Positions 24,340 through 37,889 of a DNA stretch of 64,000 nt are shown piece after piece. Each line of letters begins with the position of its first letter. Position 1 is the first letter of the stretch. The stretch lies in NCBI GenBank assembly GCA_023079485.1, contig CM041085.1, positions 32,907,121-32,971,120 on the forward strand. Reading direction: 5' to 3'. Below the pieces are notes generated by a model. It had not been told where the DNA came from and did not search any database. It saw nothing but the letters and a program-made list of their open reading frames with translations. A program made the position numbers and the translations under genes. The stretch comes from Archilochus colubris (Eukaryota > Chordata > Aves > Apodiformes > Trochilidae).

Positions 24340-27300
24340 AGCAAGGACTCATGGCACTGGGAAGAGCAGCCAAGGCTGCACGTGTTCCAACAGCACAGCA
24401 AGGGCGGCAGCTGTGGGCTGGCAAGCATCGGAGTCTCACATACACCAATATAAGAGGTGTGGATTTCATTCTAGGGTTTTACTTAAAATGAATACAATTT
24501 TAGTGAGGCTTAAATTCCCCCTCCTTAGCTTCTTTTGTGGCTGCTAAATGAAAAGGGAGGGGATTTTAAGAGTAAGGAGTGCAAGGAGAAATACAATAGG
24601 TCCTTATCCAACAAGGTGCTAGCAAAAACACAGCCGTGGCAGCTTAGCAGTTGTGTCTTAGCCTGTTATGCAATAATGAGAACTGATGGGGTAATTCCTG
24701 CCTTGACTTCTACAGAGCAGGGAGGGAAGCATGATCACTAGTTTCATTAATTTTAGATTACTAGGATTTCATTACCAAATAAACTGAAAACTGTTTTAGT
24801 TGGGGGGTGGGAGGGAATTAAAAATACCAAGATTTAATTTTGGAAACCCCACTTTTTCAAAAGAAATAACAAACCAATCAGACCAGCATAAACACGCACA
24901 GCAGCATATCGTATATATTTCAGTATGCAGGGAAACTTTCATTTTTTCAAAACCAAGCATATAAGGATACACATAGCGTGTGGTCAAAGCACTTTCCATT
25001 CCCATGGGATTAAAAGTATCAGTCAAATTAAACCAGACAGGATGACTTTGCCAGACTTGACCCAAATGACAGCCCGTTTTCAAGCTGCACTGTGAGGCAG
25101 CATGCTGCGGAGAGCACACCTTTGGGACTGCCACAGCACACACTGCTTTCACACTGGTTGGTCTCCTTGTACCAAAGAAAAAGAAGGACAACACGTAATC
25201 TCTAGGTGAAGATCAGCATAATAGCTTTCCCTGTCCTTGCATGCATATAATTTGATAGAGGGAAGAAATGAGTATATGAGAGGGGAGCAGGCTGGTTCAC
25301 CAGGTCTTTGGGTAAGGCAATGTTACCTTGGATCAGTGAGTGTGTTACCATTCAGTAGCAAGGATAAAAACATAACCAACTAAATGCAGCAGCTCAGCAC
25401 CAGCAGAACTGTCATAGAATCATCACTTATGCACAAGGTAAGTAGATTTTTGAAAATGAAAGCAATTAAGCATGTTTATATGGTAGCATTCATTTATGCA
25501 AGAGGTTTTTCTGGGTCACTGAAAAGGAGTCATTTGAGAAACAACCTCTTAGATTGTAATCACACATTATCTATTCACAAGTATGTCAGGTGGCTGAATG
25601 GAAAAAATAACCAATGATAATTCAAAATAGAGTTTTACTCAGAGGAAAACAAGAGAGGATACAACTCCTGCACTTCAATAAATCCAGCTCCTGTTTAATA
25701 CGCAGCCAAGCAAAAGATTCTTGAACTTGGTTTACACAAATTCAACAACTAAGATTGCTGCTCAAGGGACAGTATTTCAGTAGACATCTGGAGAACCTAC
25801 TGATTAATTAATAGATTCACTAATTAGACGGCTGTACTGTTAGTAGAGAATGTAATTGTTTGGATTAATAACCCTACTAATTAGTCATAAGGAAAATCAT
25901 AATCAACCCACAGAGTTGAGAAAACGCTGAGTTCCTAAATGTTCATCTGCATGATTAACTTCATGTTCCTAGAATATGTTAGTTAACTACTAACTTACTT
26001 ACAAGACTGTATGAACCATGGGAACTTCCAGAGCAACTCCAAAAGCTGTGTTATTTCCGGGCTTGAGCATACATACCATGGGAGAAAAACACTATTAAAG
26101 ATAATTTACTTATTTCTTGATTCTGAAGTATGGCACCACCATGGGAATCTGAGGAAAACAATTATGAATACCAAGCTTGTGAGGGGATACATAAATCATG
26201 AGGCATCCTATAAATATTCCTTAATTTAAAATCATCAAGGTATGCAAGTGATGCACAGCCGCAAAGAGAAGCTTACGCAAAACTATGACAGGGCTGTAGT
26301 TTGTGAATAACCTTATTTAATTGTCTTGTTTCACCAAGATGATGGGCATCTCTCTCTACACCAAAGAAATACTGTAATTATATGAGGTATTTCATATGAA
26401 CCATAATCATCTACAATGTGTGACAGCCAGCTTAAAGCTCTAATAACAAGCTCATTGCAGGATGTTCCTGTTGAATCTGACAATATGTCTATACCAAGTT
26501 AAATATGCTAAAAATTCTGATACTGGTTTTCCTCCTTTGTGTCTTAAGTTACCCAAACGTATAATAGAAATAGTACATCAATGGATATCATGAAAATAAA
26601 TTAATGAACTTTGTGAAGCAGAAGGATGATGCGTTGACATCTACCTCAGAAGCCCGCAGAGAAAGGAATAATTTTACATTAAATATAATTTAATTAGCAT
26701 GCAAAAATGTACTAGGGATGTAGTGAGGAAAAAATAACATTTTACACATCACACGTGATGAAAACAATTTGACAAGTTAAAAAAAAAAAATCTATGATCT
26801 ATGAAACAGCATACACAAGTAAGTAGAGGAGAAAGGGTAAAGTTAAAATTGTACAGATAGCCATAACTTGACATTTTCTCCAATCTTAGTCCTCGTTTCT
26901 GCAGCCATATTTTCTTCCTACATTCCTGAATTCTTTATCTGAAGTCTTTGCTCTTTATTTTTTGAAAAATAGAAAAAACTGAAAGAAACTACTCCACATC
27001 AGATTCTAAAAGCTACTGAGTAAAGCAAAAACTCACCAAGGTGCCCAGTACAACCTCAATGGCTAAGACCTACCAAGGATTTTTATTAAACCTTATTGCA
27101 TCACTTTATGCTGCTATCCCTGAGACCCAAGGAAGTCAAAGAAAACTCTTCACACGTGTCACATTTTTAGAACAGACTACACAACAACATAGCAGATATC
27201 CAATGTATAACTTCAGTGAAACTATCACTTGATCAAATACAAAGGATACTCACTGTTGTTGGTTTTGTTCAGGGTGCTTATTTTACCTGCAATGTAAAGC

Positions 27301-30300
27301 TTGGATATTATTACCAAAGCCAAAATTTCTGTTAACAAATGTCAAAAAATTCTGCAATTGTAAGCTGAATCAGAGTGCCCTGAATTTTGATCTCTAGTAA
27401 TCAAGTTCAGCTGACACTTGCATAAACTTCTATCAAGCCACTGGCACACCTTCATGTGTGCTTTGTAAGCCCAGTGCTTCCAAAATACATCTTACCAAGA
27501 ATGCAATTCACAGAGATAAAACTGAGTAGATGGTGGTAGGAGTGCTTAAGAAAAGTCTTCAGAGACTGTGTGAAGATGGAGTAGAAGGATGTTTCTCTTT
27601 TTGCCCTACATTATTACTACCATTATTTGTTTTCAAGTTGAGATTTGGTAGGGAAGAGTGTACGTGCGTGTGTGGGGAGAGAGGGGGTGGAAAAAATAGT
27701 CAATACGTAGTTAATGTCACAAGTTTGAGAGCAGAATGGGCAGAAGATGACCTGTGACATGAGATCACACAGAACCAAACCCTGTCTTTCCACTCATACA
27801 TAATACACAGTTCATCTTCTAGTTTCTTGCCAGCCAGGGTCTCTTCAAAAGGTAAGTGAAGAGCCTTAACCAGTGATTCAGAAGCTGGTGCTATCTCTGC
27901 ACCCTTCTATCTCACTTCCTAAAAGCATGTGCCAATAATCTAAGTATAGGCCAGATGAAGTTAGAGTGCTTTCTATTCTCTGATGAACTCTGATATGTTT
28001 ATCTGTACAACAATACAATTTCTTAGGGCTACAAAGAAAGCATAAGGAGAAAAAAGTAGTAAATAGCTTCGCAGTCTGTGAAAAGCACATCCATCCACTT
28101 TGCAACCAACCAATACCTTTTTCTAACAGGATAATCTGTTTTATCCAATTACTGTTTCATACAAAATAAAGTTATCAGAATAGAGACCACAATACCAAGG
28201 ACTTTCCTGTTAAAACTAGTTGTCTACTCCTTTTAGCACCTTGCCTTCATTTTATGGCACAGCACTAAAACTATTTGAAGAAGTCCTTTGGATAAACTGG
28301 AAAGAAGAAAAATTAATCAAAGAAAATGAGATGGTTATGCACAGGAATGAAAGAAACTAATCCATTATTTCAGGCTTTCTTTATAGCACATTTATAGAAA
28401 ACAGTAATTATTGAAAAAGAACAAAGTTTTGCATGTTAATTTCAAGAAACAAGTCCAAAATATGATGAAATATGTTCTCAGGAAATAAGCACCATGGGGA
28501 ACAATGTTCTTGCCTTCTGTAAGTATTCCAAAAGTTAAAGCATTCTCAACAAAACCAAACATTAAAACCTATGGCTGGAAAAATTCTTTAAGTAGATTTA
28601 CTTCAGGGATAAAACTCAAATTCCTGTTACATGGTGTTAGGAAAAGAAAGATATCTAGATTCCCGTGACTGCAGTCAATAAGTGTAATCACTGTTTCTGC
28701 CAAATCTTACAGAAATGTGTCTGACAAGTGCAAAGAAATTGAATGGCTTATTGTTTGCACTACATTAATAACTGAGGTGCCTGGAGAAAGATGGACCAAG
28801 TGGGATCAACTAGTTAAAAATAAATCAATAATACATTTTTAAAATTAACCTCCACCCATAACTTATATTTTTACTTTTTTTATTACTTTTTCCTCTGCAT
28901 TTGACACCCTTTCCTTCTGGCGTTTATATCAAAAACTATCACGTATAGGCAATAATTACGTCTACCTGCCACACACACATATCCCCCTAACACGAGTTAC
29001 CAAACTATTCATTTAAATATATTAACTAAAAGTAGATTATTTGCTGGCATTTTAAATATATATATATATAATTCAAATCATGAAACTCAATTAAAAGTCT
29101 TCCCTCTCCCTCCATTTTAACTGAAATATCAGGAGACAAAGCTTCAACTTTTAGCTGTGCTGAAACATAACTGTGTTCAATCTTTTATAGGATGCAGTCA
29201 GCCTCTGTGGATATTAAACACTAGATTAAAATAAAGCTAAATATCCTTGCTATGATGCAAATGCTGTCTGTAATGACTCTTTTTCCTTTTTAAAGATAAA
29301 GAGAAAATATTGTTACTGCTACAGTTGAAGTTATTGGAATACCTCTTGTAGCTGAACTAATTATTATTAAAACACTCTCTCCTAAATTGCTGGCATTATA
29401 ACAGTGTATTGAAAGTAGGAAAGTGCAGTAAAACTTAATTCACAAATCCAACAAAAATGTTTTTTTAAGAGAGACTAATTTTCATGATGGTAGAATACAT
29501 GAGAAAGGAAAGGAAGTTCATATGGGGGAAAATATTATTCAGTTAAAAGACTGAACCATTTGGAAACACAACACTAAGGACTATAGTTCTACTGTGTAGA
29601 AAGGGAGAAAATTGGGAAAATGAGTTTCTATACCTGTGCTTGACCATAACAAAAGTCTTGTGATACCCGTATTTTTCAATGTGATTCTCAATTCTTTGTT
29701 TAGACACTAGTACCAGAAAAACTAGGGTTGTTTTTTCCCCTTTGTTTTAGTATGCATGTCACTAAAATAATTTAGTGTCAATACGTAAGTGTCAAAGTCT
29801 GCCTGCCTTCTCTGTGAAGAACACAGAGAGGATATGAACATGTTGCCAACTTCTGCAACACTGTGAGAAGTGCTATCAGCACTATTTTTTTTCTGAGGCA
29901 TATGGTTAAGTGGCAATCCAGTGAGCATCCACTCTTTATTAAGGTGATCTCTGTAGCTGGGGTTGAAAATCTTAAAAAGCACAAAGGCAAAAACAACAGA
30001 CGAGAATAAATTTCAGAAGAATCGAATGAACCTGAATTAATCTCATGACTTTCAGTCAATTTCCTTTTTTCTTCTTTGAGTGCTAATACAGTTGTAGTGG
30101 CTTGGAAGAGCAAACACAGAAACGCTGGACTGTCAGTAAGATCTGAGGATGGCAGTGACCTAAACCTGGCCACCAAGGGCTGCAGTAATCAAATCCCCAA
30201 GAAGACGTGTATCCCCAAGGCATCCATCCAGGCAAATGCACAACCACTCCATACCACATCCGGCACAAAACAGATTTACTGCAGAATCCACTATTTCCCT

Positions 30301-31034
30301 CATAGTTCAGTATGAATATGACAAATCAAGTCAGGGGTTTGTACACACTTCTAAAGAGACCTCTGCAGCAAATGCCTTACACTGCCCAGAGCTGAGCTTA
30401 ATTATGCCCACTGCTGGACCAGCACTCTTGTTCTTGAGAAAGGAACTGAGACTTTCTGGCATACACATTTGATGTTTTAGCATGAGCATTATCCCAGGCA
30501 TTTAACAACTACCTCATGATTTGCAATAAATGAAGCTTTAGAAAGAACATTATTGCTCTGCAATGGATCCTTACCTCAAAAGTGACAGGACTTTCCATAG
30601 AACTTTGTCAAGATATTTCAATGAAAAATAAATAAAACTACACCATAAAGAAACACATCCACACCTCCACAGTGAAGGGTGTTCATTTAATGTGCTCATC
30701 AAGTATAACTACACTTTCATTGCCTGCTCCATCTTCAGATAACAAATGCATGAAAATATGGAAAATTATCATATAAAGCAGCAATTATGGGTCTTTAATG
30801 CTTGCATTTCTCATTTTCAAGGGGAAGGGCAGCCTGCATTATGACTTTCCTTAAAAAGAGCATCACTTTTCATGGCTCTGTATTATGCTGTATTATGGAG
30901 TATCTTATTCTGAATCTTATAAATCAAATCACAAAAATGTATAAATCAGTGATACAGATAAAATTCCTTTTGCATTTATCTCCACCTATCTCCTATCTAA
31001 AGGACTATTTACATATTTACACTGTCCATTATGG

Positions 31035-31198
31035 AAAAAATAAAACCAAACAAAACACCGCATCACCCCTTCCCCCCCTAACAAAACCCCAAATAAACCA
31101 AACTACACAACAACAAACAAAAACCCAAACTAAACCAAAAAAACAAAATGAAATAAAACAAACGCCAAAAAAAAAAACCCAAACAAAAAAACCCCACA
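31035..31198. repeat. Long A/C-rich low-complexity tract
   Basis: About 160 bases of CAAA, CCAAA and A-run units with very little G or T on the plus strand, including a C7 run. It is the longest tract of its class in the window and accounts for the 164-codon lysine/threonine/glutamine-rich frame that overlaps it, which is not a gene. Confidence 0.92.
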
Positions 31199-33179
31199 GA
31201 AAACCTGCCACCACATTAGGTTGGCTTTCAGAAATAAAGCAGGTGTTCAAATACAAGCACAAATATGCAACATTTAATTGTCAGTTCCTTTTTTAATGGT
31301 CTTAAGTTACATTATTCTTGATAATTAGTAATAAATATAAAGGAAAATGCCCAGAGTAGAAACAAAAGGTGCTGCAATAAAAAAAGTTCTGATGCAACTA
31401 TTACACTTCAATTCAGTTGCTCTGGATTTACTTTAGTTCAACTGCAGACAGTATTAAACCCACTGAAGTCCTTCACTTCTTGGCATAAATTGCAGTCTCT
31501 ACATCTGCAAATCAGCTTGCTGTTGGAAGTACAAATACTGAGATTTATGGTACATGGGAAAAAAGGAACCTGAATCAGCAAAACTATCCACCTTTCTTTC
31601 CAGGAGCTACTAAATGACACTACTGAAGACATCTTTCTGAATATAATTCCAGCTATGTACATATTCAAAACTAAGAGTTTGGCAGAAAATTTCTTTCCAT
31701 TAGGGTAGTAGGTAACATGTAAATCTTCCACTTACACCAAAATATTACACTCCAAATGCTGCCATGATTATTTGCTATATCATAAGGGATTGCTGAGTGT
31801 TGCCACCTCAGGGCAAAATGTCATTTTCCATTTAATCCCATCTCTGTGGGACACCACACGGATCTGGGAGTGGCAGCCAGGATGGTCCCAATATTCCACT
31901 CCACTCCACTTCTTAGAGCCCTTCAGCGTTTTCTAAACCCACACATGCTGTGCTGTTCATGCAGCTCTGTACTGCCCAGAGTCAAAGGATACTCCTCAAA
32001 TCACACAAGCAAACAACCCCCAAACAGAAAACTCCAACCTCTTTCTTACAGCTCCATGTTTCTAGGTTTTCTTTTGCTCCATTTAATCCTGCTTTTTCAT
32101 CTCCCCTTCATTTTGTTCTTCTGATACTTTGGAGAGCCATGAGGCAAAAAACTATTTTGTCAGGAATTTTTAAATCCTTTTAAAATTTTCAATCCTTCTG
32201 CCCCCTGAAGTAGGCTGTTCTAGGGAACATTGTAGGGAATATTGAAGGGAAAATGATAGAATTAGAGAGAAATGCTACTCCTGTACTTCAGATTCCCATT
32301 GTAGAAACTGCTGCAAGAATTTATTCTTGGAAGCGGTAAATCACACATTAAATTAATAGCCATGCACAGGCAATCCCAGGTAAAATACAGCGTGTAAATT
32401 TTAGTTCTGAAACACTTAAAAATCTCGGGTGCTCTTTATCCCTCTGAGCTGATCGGTGATGACATGGGAAAGTAGGTCTAAACTGGGAAGCACGTCTGAA
32501 ATCAAAGTAACCTGCCACTGTGTTAAGTGCTGCCAACAGGAGCTGCAAAAGCGCCAGCGCTGCAGTCATAGGATTTCTGTGTAAACAACCAAGAGGCATG
32601 TGCCCTCTTCTCAGCTGAGCTGGCTCATAAGCATTTGACTGACAGCTTGCTGCCTTTAATGAACTGGAAAACTCTACGTTTCCTGTCTCTGCAGATTTAG
32701 GCAAGTTCAGCTCTGTGAAAAATCATGAGCTGCTTTCCTTACCCTTGCCCTCTCCATCATCCCACTCCTTTCAACAGTCTGATCTGGGTAATTAAAAAGA
32801 CAAAGGCTTGTTTTGCATTTCGAAAGGTTTTCTTGACTCCCAAGACCTACCACTTAATCTTCCCTGTAGCTTTGTGTCATTCAGACAGAAGATGCAGATA
32901 TATTTGGAAGCTACAAGGCCTCACTGACAAGAGTTTTCATTCCCATACGAAATGAGGTCTTCTTCTTTCTTAATATATGTTTGCATTCAGGAGCTAGGTG
33001 GCATTTTACATCAAATGTGCATCTGCAGAAAGGCACACACTGGATTTGTGGAATGAAGACCCTACAAATAACCATACTGATGCAGGAGTCCTGGAGCCAA
33101 TATTCACATAGCGTGTAAAACACTTTTCTAAACATTACGGAATAAAGAAAACTGAGTTGTTGATCATCTAATTTCAATG

Positions 33180-33255
33180 CTTTTTTTTTTCCTTTTTTTT
33201 TTTTTTTTTCTTTTTCTTTTCTCTCTTTTTTTTTTTTTTCTTCTTTTTTTTCCCC
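33180..33255. repeat. Uninterrupted pyrimidine tract, 76 bases
   Basis: The plus strand is entirely C and T, mostly T runs broken by single or double C. Such homopyrimidine tracts can form triplex (H-DNA) structures when they contain mirror repeats, and are prone to length variation and assembly error. Confidence 0.92.
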
Positions 33256-34015
33256 TAGTTACGGTTATTAGTCATGGAAAAAACACTTGCATTTGGAAAA
33301 ATTAAAAATGGGGAGGGTAATAGGAAAGCTGTCACTGCCTGACAGGATATAGAAGTTGCTGCAATCCTTTCTTGCTGTGAAATTAAGTCAGTCTCAATTT
33401 AGAGCTGACTACATGGTGCAATTGGTACCACTTAACTGTGTGGTAAGAATCTAAAGTTCTTATCTCATGCTATATTTTTTGTAAGACTGCTTTTAATCTC
33501 CATTATTCTTCATCCTTCTTTCTACTTCTGCATTTCTTTCCTTGCCAGCCCAGAAAATGTTTCCAGACAGTTGTACCTCGTTTCCTTCTGGCAACTCCTT
33601 CATGAAGCACATCTCTGCAGTGGCCTAAGGAAGCTTCTTCTTGGTAAAGCAGAGGAATCTGCTTCTGCTGCTCCTCTTGGAGATGGAGTCTTTTGTACAA
33701 GAACTGGCAGGGAGCTGCTGCAATCCTTACTAATGTTACATTGCCACCAAAGGAGGAGTAATACTGTTCGTGAGGAAAGCTTCTGAGTTTTTGTCCTGAC
33801 ACAAGAATAAAAAGTTAAACCTGCAGCTCAATAGCTCAAACCTTTGAGTTCTAGCTCACTGGACCTCAGATTGCACAATTCTGGATTTCCCCTCTTTTGG
33901 AAGCTTTCTAGTGCTGTCAGTGCATGGAACAGCCATTCCCTCCAGAGGCCCCCTGTGACATCTGTTGAAACATCTGCTTCATTTTCTATTCTGTAAAATA
34001 TCCACTAAAAGGCAC

Positions 34016-34075
34016 TAAAAAAAAAGAAAAAAAGAAAAAGAAAAAAACAAACCCCCAAACCAAAACAACCCTCAC
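34016..34075. repeat. A-rich tract (A/G then A/C)
   Basis: A runs broken by single G bases (AAAAGAAAAAAAGAAAAAG) pass into CAAA/CCAAAC units. This looks like a degenerate poly-A tail, but no retroelement body precedes it. Confidence 0.85.
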
Positions 34076-37000
34076 AAGAAAGCATCTTCCTCTTTTACAC
34101 TCAACCCAAGAAGGAAGGCGCACAGCTTTTGGTGAATTTTTAACAACTTGTTCTCATTTTGAGTAACATAGTAACAACTTTTATAGGGAGAGGAGGGTGG
34201 ACTTAAACACCAGAGTAGCGGGTGTATCGCATGACATTTACTTTTCTCTATTGGTTCCAAAGAAAACATGTTATACACTATGCAACAGAAAGTGGAAAAA
34301 CGTATATCTCATCATGAGTCTACACTTGCAAAGCTGCCAAACTAAACACAATCAAGGGTAACCAAACACCACTACTTCCATTACGATCCAACTTTCTTCC
34401 CTCACTTGTCCTTATGCCTTTAACATACATAAGGACAATTACTCAAGGATTTTTCAACAGAAATCTGCAGCTCTTTGAGCTCTGCTTCATCCCTGTAAAT
34501 AAAATCAAAGCATTGGTATGCTATTACACACTTATAACTTCATAAGTGATTTATATTTGTGACATTTTAGTGGTAATTCAGCCCTAAATTAGAAGTAATG
34601 CACTGATGGAGAATTCTACTTACTGATCTATTTTAATAGTAGAGTCATAAGCAAAGTTCACAACTGAGTAAAACATTTGTCCTTGTTCTTATAAAATCTT
34701 TTATAATAATGGATCAAGTACTAAGAAAAGATGTATGGTTTGTAGTTTTAAAAAAGAGTATATTCTTTCAGGGAAAAGAGAACGTGGGCAAATAATGCAC
34801 TTCTTAAAACTCAGTCCATGCTAGTGCCTAGCATGGCATGTTCACACTTAGGCAGTGAAGTGAAAAAGATATTAATTATTTTGTTCTGTGGATGGAGGCT
34901 TCTGAGGATGTCACCAAGATCCCATATCCATGTCATACAGTTCCTCAAAATGACCCTACCAGTACTGACAGAGTAAACGTGTACTTGTGACCTTGGGTTT
35001 TAAAGCTTTTTATCTTATTGATGAAAATCCCCTGGCTCCCCTGTGAACATAAAGAGAAAAGAGTAACAGTGTAATCTGGCATAAGAAGGTTAGATGAAGA
35101 AATAGTTTCTCAATAACAACTGTGCGTTTTAAGAACAGGAATAAGAATTTTGTTCAGATGAACTTCAGCACAGTGGCACTGAAAAAAAAACAAAACCAAA
35201 GGTTAAACATCTTTTTACACTGTTCTCCAAATTACACTCTTGCTTTTCTAGATCTAGTTTGACCTGGACCACATAGGTTTCAAGTTTTCAGGCACCCAAT
35301 ATAAAAGTAATCTCTGAAAAAGCCATGTGATCTGCACTTACATCACCTGAACACAGGTCTTTTGGAGGGGGCATCACACCAGGGGACATGCACCAAATAC
35401 TCTAGCTACCTAAGCAGATGAAGTTTTAAAAAGCCTGAGGATTTGTGTGCACTGAGCAGGAAAACTCTGGTACAGGACACATACCAGGCTCCCCAGAGCA
35501 CAGCTTATAGCATGAGACAGACTGGTACTACATGGATGTGTGCCCACACAGATCCAAAAAGTCTATTCCTTTGGACCACTTCTTTTAAATATGTTATTTT
35601 AACAGCATTTCAAACCCTTCACCCTTCCATAACACTATTTTGAGGAACATACAGTTCAATGAAAGGGGTGTAAGGTGCTCGTGCTCAGTGCTCATCAGCA
35701 TTGCACTATAGAGGAAATCTAACAAGAAAAGCAAGCAAAAAGGTCTAGTGGAAAATCCTGGCCTTTTTAAGGCTGCTAAAAATGCTCCTATTTTAGAACT
35801 TAGCCAATGTTATAATCCTTCTCCTGGTTTTGAGAACAGATTCAAGGAGGTCAAGCTACAGTGAACATAAGGAAATTAGTCATAAGCATATAAAGATGCC
35901 CAGTTCCATCCTTGCAAGCATTTACACATAAATTTGTATCCCCAAATTGCCAATGAAACTCATTTGCAACTGCTAGCTTTCTCTCCCAAAGCAGTATTTT
36001 CTACTGTAGAGCATAATAATTTTCAACAAAAAGGATCAAGAAAAGAAGGGGGAACTAATTTTATCCTTTTTCAAGTTCTGTTGTTAGGAAAATTTTAAAG
36101 TTAACTTTTATGAGCTGTACGTCACTTCTAATGCATCCACCCTTACTATGCTGATGTAAGCATTAGGTAGCTGTTTTATTCCCAGGCAACTGCTGATCTC
36201 AAGCAAACCATAGTATGACCACATTAAATCACTTAACACAGTTTTAATTTTCAAAATTAACATACTTCCTTTAATGCCTTCACTGAAACTAACTGGTTTG
36301 CTCTCTTAAAAGAAAACTCAGATTAAACTATTAAGAAACACAATGTGTAAAGCAACATAATACAACATGAAATAAAAGAATTATTTTGCAAACTTCCCTA
36401 ATAATTATTGTTAATAAAACATGACTAACTCGGCAGGATTCTGAAATCTTTAACGAGGGAAATGCCAAAAAAACCACTTTGACAGGTGGTAGACTTGAAG
36501 AACTATTGGAAGTACAGTAGAGATAAGAGACCACATAGACTGCTGTGTAAGTAGGTGTATTTCAGAATGCTTTATCTAGTAAAGGGCTGTCAAATGCACA
36601 GATTATCTCTTGAAACACCATCTATTTAATAGATCTATTAGTTTGATGCATTTCATTTTTGCAATAATTTACTTAATATTGCTGTACAGATCTCAAGGGT
36701 CTCTGTGTTATTTGTACACAGATTTTAAAAATAACTTCTGTTTTAAACATACCATTTTAAACGTACATCTATACATCCTGTATTCATTTTGTGTTGCAGC
36801 TTAACATGACACTCCATTTGTCTTCTTTATTACACAAAAAAGCCTTTTCTATCAAAGTTGTTGCCTCAATTTTTTAATGAATTATCCAGTTCAAAAAGCA
36901 GTAAAATATACTGCTCGCAAAGAGTCCCAATGACTTTTCAACTAGGTTTTTTTTACACTTGCCATATTTGTGTCTGTAAACAAGGAGAGGATTAAAATAG

Positions 37001-37731
37001 GAAAGACTTCTTATTTTTATCAGTTTATATAGGGAATATTTAGCCACTGCTTTTAATAATATTCAGAAGGACTTTGGAGGCAACTGGTGTTGCAAAAAGC
37101 ATTCTGAATTAAAATTCATCCAAAAACCCCAACCACAGTGTGTTTTTAATTTTCTATTAAATTTGCTCTTATTTTCAAACTATCAGAAAACAAAGAACTA
37201 TGATGAGCTTATTCAGGGGCATACAGTGTTAAAGACACCACTGGAGTGTTTCTGAATATATTTGCAATATTACAGCTCAGTGGAAACACTGAGCAGAAGG
37301 TTATATCCACTGAAGCAGACATGACTTGGTATTAAAGCTTATAAGCCTGAATATAACCTTTAGAGACAGCAAGAAGAAAAACAACAACTGAATGAACTGA
37401 GGGAAAAGATAAAATTAGTAAGCAGAGAAGTTAAAAGGGCAAGGTAAAATGATGGAAGAGGAAAGCATAGAGTTTCCATGCCACAAACTGATCAGTAAGA
37501 TATAGGGATGATTTGCAGTAACACAAAACAATTCAGTCAAACTGTTCTGACCATACACCAGGAGTCTGATAAAAGACCTAATTATACCAATTGTGCTACA
37601 CGATTGGTTTGGAAGGACCTGTCTCCTCCATAATAAACAATGTATGCAGGGATTGCCTAATTTCCAACACAGAAAACTTCCTTTCAAGGTGGGAGGAAAA
37701 AGATCTTCAGAAGGGTAAAATTTTACATAAT

Positions 37732-37738
37732 ATTCTGT
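37732..37738. repeat. Flanking direct repeat, left copy (ATTCTGT)
   Basis: ATTCTGT abuts the start of the foldback element and is repeated exactly at 37944-37950. It is the likely target-site duplication. A 7-bp length is unusual; an original 8-bp site with one mutated base (T versus C before it) is possible. Confidence 0.65.
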
Positions 37739-37792
37739 GTAGTGAAATGAGGCAACCAGGTGCCACTAATTGCCAGGTAATGGGAGTGAGCT
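37739..37792. repeat. Left terminal inverted repeat of the foldback element
   Basis: 54 bases, starting GTAGTGAAATGAGGCAACC, paired with 37890-37943 with four mismatches, all in the inner 21 bases. Confidence 0.88.
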
Positions 37793-37889
37793 GAGCTTGT
37801 GAGTTTGAGCCTCACCTTTTATTGGCCCCCTAATCCTGCTCATGCGCAGTTGGGGCCCGCCCTAATCAGGCACAGGTGGGCTTAACACA

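Larger units (their letters stand above)
21663..31034. other. Unique AT-rich non-coding DNA with homeobox-site-rich blocks
   Basis: No gene is supported. The contents are a 17-base A run (23190-23206), a T/G-rich tract (23369-23460), a possible CR1 tail remnant (23545-23572), a GC-richer patch with a protein-like minus frame (24120-24440), homeodomain-core-rich blocks at 25790-25990 and 26560-26780, and a short TA repeat (about 29056-29071). CCATGGGA-type words recur three times between 26016 and 26147 without an obvious meaning. The rest is plain AT-rich sequence. Confidence 0.55.
31199..37731. other. Unique AT-rich non-coding DNA
   Basis: No gene is supported. It contains a pyrimidine tract (33180-33255) and an A-rich tract (34016-34075). 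GC-richer patches at 32350-32720 and 33530-33800 have 99-118-codon minus frames without recognisable domains. An 8-bp perfect palindrome TTAATTTT-C-AAAATTAA sits at 36244-36260. Nothing else stands out. Confidence 0.55.

Noticed and set aside
24263..24469. Minus-strand words CYSGKGQYRG with a later GVCP, recalling the start of a kringle domain
   Set aside because: Spacing between the conserved residues is off by one or more, the frame stops right after GVCP, and no downstream kringle motif (NYCRNPD, PWCY) follows.
30802..31296. 164-codon plus-strand frame, the longest in the window
   Set aside because: Its second half is translated A/C simple sequence (lysine, threonine and glutamine repeats); the first half has no recognisable domain.
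32348..32704. 118-codon minus frame with an internal leucine-rich, signal-peptide-like stretch
   Set aside because: No cysteine pattern, domain or splice structure supports a secreted protein; the patch is merely less AT-rich than its surroundings.
33503..33802. 99-codon minus frame in a GC-richer patch
   Set aside because: Composition and length fit chance; no recognisable motif and no retrocopy features.
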